Assembly: GCA_020025175.1 (NCBI GenBank)
Contig: JAHHSM010000072.1
Span: 1 to 9,104, forward strand
Direction: 5' to 3'
Origin: Oscillospiraceae bacterium
GTDB taxonomy: Bacteria; Bacillota; Clostridia; Oscillospirales; Oscillospiraceae
Length of the DNA: 9,104 nt
The translations under genes and the position numbers were made by a program. The notes below the pieces were generated by a model that had not been told where the DNA came from, did not search any database, and was given only the letters and a program-made list of their open reading frames with translations. Below are positions 8,501-9,104 of the stretch, piece after piece. Position 1 is the first letter of the stretch. Each line of letters starts with the position of its first letter.

Positions 8501-9104
8501 TAGGCTTTCAGAGCTTCGTCGAGGGAGTCATAACGGACAACCTCCAGCGGGCCACGCACTTTCAAATCTGCAACAACATAGAAAGTGCCAAGAAAGGGTT
8601 TGGCCAGCTGCGCAGATGAAATTTCTGCTGGCTCTTCTTGATGCAACAGATCCAACAAGGCGTCAGCTTGCTCAGCCAAAGGAGCGTAATTGCTGCTGAT
8701 TTGATTCAGCATAGCAGCCATCATCGGAAGAACGGCATCCCCATGTCGATCCCGGAGATACATTTTTTCTTCTCCGTCAATGTACGCTTCGGCCAGGCCA
8801 GAGGCATAGTAGCTATTCAGCCTTTCTTCGGATTCAACTGCCTCATTGTACGAATTGATAACCGCGCTAAACTCCATAGCAACTGCGAGACGCACTGCTT
8901 TTTCGTGCTCGTTTTGAACATACTGTGGATAAGCCGCAGCTTCTTCTTGCGACAAATATGTTCCTTCGTCAATCATGGCCTTTACTCTACGGGAAACCTT
9001 CGACCAGGACAGTTTAACATCAGGGTAGTCTGGAATGACCAATCTCATGCCGCGGCCATCATAATCCAAAAAACCACCACGGTCAGGGATAATTGGCCCT
9101 CTAC
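2593..9104 (-). CDS. Giant polyvalent protein: MutS-I-like, N6-adenine DNA methylase and SNF2-like helicase modules (5' end outside window)
   Basis: The frame is open to the right edge. The first possible start inside the window is a TTG at 9069 with no ribosome binding site, and in-frame codons continue upstream of it (RGPIIPDRGGF), so the N-terminus is missing. Positions below count from that TTG (2,158 residues to the stop). Residues 160-248 form a small alpha/beta domain with 'YDSLDEALKAYQELP'. Residues 266-350 resemble MutS domain I, with GDFFEFYGEDA and 'PMCGIP'. Residues 585-845 are a methylase: 'YAGWGGL', AdoMet motif DPCCGIGKF (687-695) and catalytic-type NVPFG (748-752). Residues 1335-1900 are a superfamily 2 helicase: RPHQ, Walker A GAGKT (1361-1365), DEAH (1523-1526), ATGTP (1573-1577), 'GAGANVQERL' and 'QREGRIVRQG'. 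The C-terminus (about 1930-2130) is largely coiled coil. Such proteins are known from clostridial conjugative elements and are thought to modify or remodel element DNA on entry. No frameshift or internal stop is seen. It heads the operon with the small ORF and ardC. Confidence 0.9.
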   Translation of the reverse strand, partial: RGPIIPDRGGFLDYDGRGMRLVIPDYPDVKLSWSKVSRRVKAMIDEGTYLSQEEAAAYPQYVQNEHEKAVRLAVAMEFSAVINSYNEAVESEERLNSYYASGLAEAYIDGEEKMYLRDRHGDAVLPMMAAMLNQISSNYAPLAEQADALLDLLHQEEPAEISSAQLAKPFLGTFYVVADLKVRGPLEVVRYDSLDEALKAYQELPSDKVKALGVYKTPNPMPGCFDFIQCIDGKDKLITDYQGTPDWQNPEVEALVAEIQKYLTPEKEASLSTESAGWNDYNSIKEQYPDSIVLYQVGDFFEFYGEDAKIAAQALDISLTTRSIPEMGTVPMCGIPSSWLNPYMDMLTDRGYDLVIADLQDGERDIYAVPSHHKDAPIESKPVGRIEYLGINGKVGETVEYTNAERFEQDIRKENNYGVPMSIYVYKDRDGQTIPHPFILHMDPPPQHFEVIVNPFLTDPLMEKAMNLIDEYCRDEFQRDEGADYSNLSSVDVGYTTTEDDKHEIHARVNLESFKIETLVDDVVVRQEQYECLADMVENALPNLDFDELTSLPDDLLDQLPISVVENGEVITYPNAEAMDEAQVASEQTEPEATLTAGQRYKNNIAAIKTLQKLEQEHCSPDADERASLLHYAGWGGLSSVFAPKDTHYEEVKSILNDEEYAAARESTLTAFYTPDYVISAMYQGLKNAGFAGGAILDPCCGIGKFGMQAPDGAAYYGVELDSVSGRIAQQLCAADHIAVQGFETMQLPDNYFDAAIGNVPFGDFKLIDKRYEKNNWLIHDYFFGKTLDLVRPGGIVAFITSKGTLDKANPAVRRYIAQRAELLGAIRLPDTTFRSAGTDVTSDILFLQKRKEKIEIDPDWVHLDIDANGITMNSYFVKHPDMVLGEMKMISGPFGQVSSCVLKDGDISFLLSEAINNIHPAFDIERSEQAPLDFSLEEEPEYGDPDLRDYSFCYKHGKVYFKSGGVLTDAGLKGKPAERVREMIEIRDCLRKLIQQETENQPVELIELQREELNHLYNTFSVKYGRITSNANQRAMREDVSYPLLASLENLDNQGEFVSKADIFSRRTINPEIIHDHADNAAEALAISLAQTAKVSMPYMCGLLGMDEDSVYRELQGQIFRNPMWVENRDIGAEKYLTADEFLSGDVKSKLELVSTLVSCGQTEYEYHVKALEAVQPAPLEPKEISVRLGAAWIPQDVIKDFGMELFQTPNYLKYQIDVQFDPFSAVWQVDKKNYQNDVQTMQVYGTARINAWSILEASLNLKEVTIYDYIDTGGDHKTRVVNREETARARGKQMLMKQRFADWIWADEERRTRLTDLYNEKYNRFCERTFDGSYLELPGSNPNIELRPHQLNGIARILLGGNTLLAHVVGAGKTYTMTASAMEGKRLGLFHKSLVVVPTDHLIQQWAKEILQLYPAANVLAVSKKDFEPENRKKFCARIATGDYDMVILGHSQLEKIPLSPEYRRDLLQQELDAIMDAIEEYSRNSGKSLTVKQLEKERKKIEAKLEMLNDESRKDNMIYFEQLGVDRLFVDEAHYFKNLAAYTKMTNVSGISQTEAKKSSDLYMKCRYLNDMTGYRGVIFATGTPISNTMVEMYTLQRYLQYDDLQRAGLNNFDAWASVFGEAVTTAELNTTGTGYRAKTRFARFFNLPELMQMFRRFADIQTADMLQLPVPEVDRETVVLEPSDYQVKMVEELGIRADRIHAGMVPAETDNMLLVTTDGRKLALDQRLFDPEITPSQTAKSVACSERVFKIWQDTAAERSAQLIFCDLATPNDSDRFNIYEDIKNQLVAMGIPQEEICFIHSAESEEQKKTLFRKVNDGDIRVLIGSTAKMGAGANVQERLIALHHLDCPWRPSDLQQREGRIVRQGNRNERVQIYAYVTKGTFDAYSWQVIENKQKFIGQIMTSKTPARSAEDVDEQALSYAEIKALSSGDSRIKEKMELDVEVTRLKALKTDYLAEHWSLDKKIKRSLPLAIEKQQKRIEGLKVDVKTAAEHAVLDGDFAGLVIGNRTYSERKAAGAALLVAVKNLGKGRTVFGSYRGFDLCGMGSTYFEPTLWLHGAEDHDFRLGDSGFGGLNRLDNTIKKMGSELDTAKQMLEAAEKELQAAKYELEKPFFAEQELQEKEARLNELNIALDLDKTDTEVFEHGEEPKEVPHPNLKRPIFER

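Overview
The window looks like part of a conjugative or mobilizable element, probably an ICE or conjugative transposon, from a gut-type Clostridia member (Bacillota). The evidence is four things together: strong AAAGGAGG-type ribosome binding sites, moderate GC, the gene types present, and the resemblance of the relaxase, MobC and giant helicase to proteins of Tn1549-like and other clostridial elements. The host assignment is inference. No chromosomal housekeeping gene is visible.

All supported genes lie on the minus strand and read from right to left. From 9104 to 2593 there is one very large 'polyvalent' protein of more than 2,165 residues whose N-terminus lies beyond the window. It carries an uncharacterised N-terminal region, a MutS domain I-like mismatch-reader module, an N6-adenine-type DNA methylase module and an SNF2-like helicase module with coiled coil at the end. 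Directly downstream (2571-2479) is a 30-residue, very acidic small ORF with a strong ribosome binding site. It overlaps by 20 nt the start of an ArdC-type antirestriction protein with a HExxH zincin motif (2498-1389). Next comes an unrecognised 60-residue protein (1246-1064), bracketed by two diverged copies of a 51-nt palindrome-containing repeat. A gene-poor stretch (1063-742) follows; it holds one repeat copy, a perfect 8-bp stem-loop and a G/C-run motif that together make a plausible oriT. Last are a MobC-type relaxosome protein (741-409, GTG start) and the first 124 residues of a relaxase (374-1), which runs off the left edge.

Read together, the window is the leading or mobilization region of a transferable element. 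MobC and the relaxase would process oriT for transfer. ArdC and the methylase-helicase are the type of proteins that help incoming DNA survive and be established in a recipient. The least explained parts are the MutS-like module in the giant protein, the acidic 30-residue ORF coupled to ardC, and the repeat pair around the 60-residue gene.
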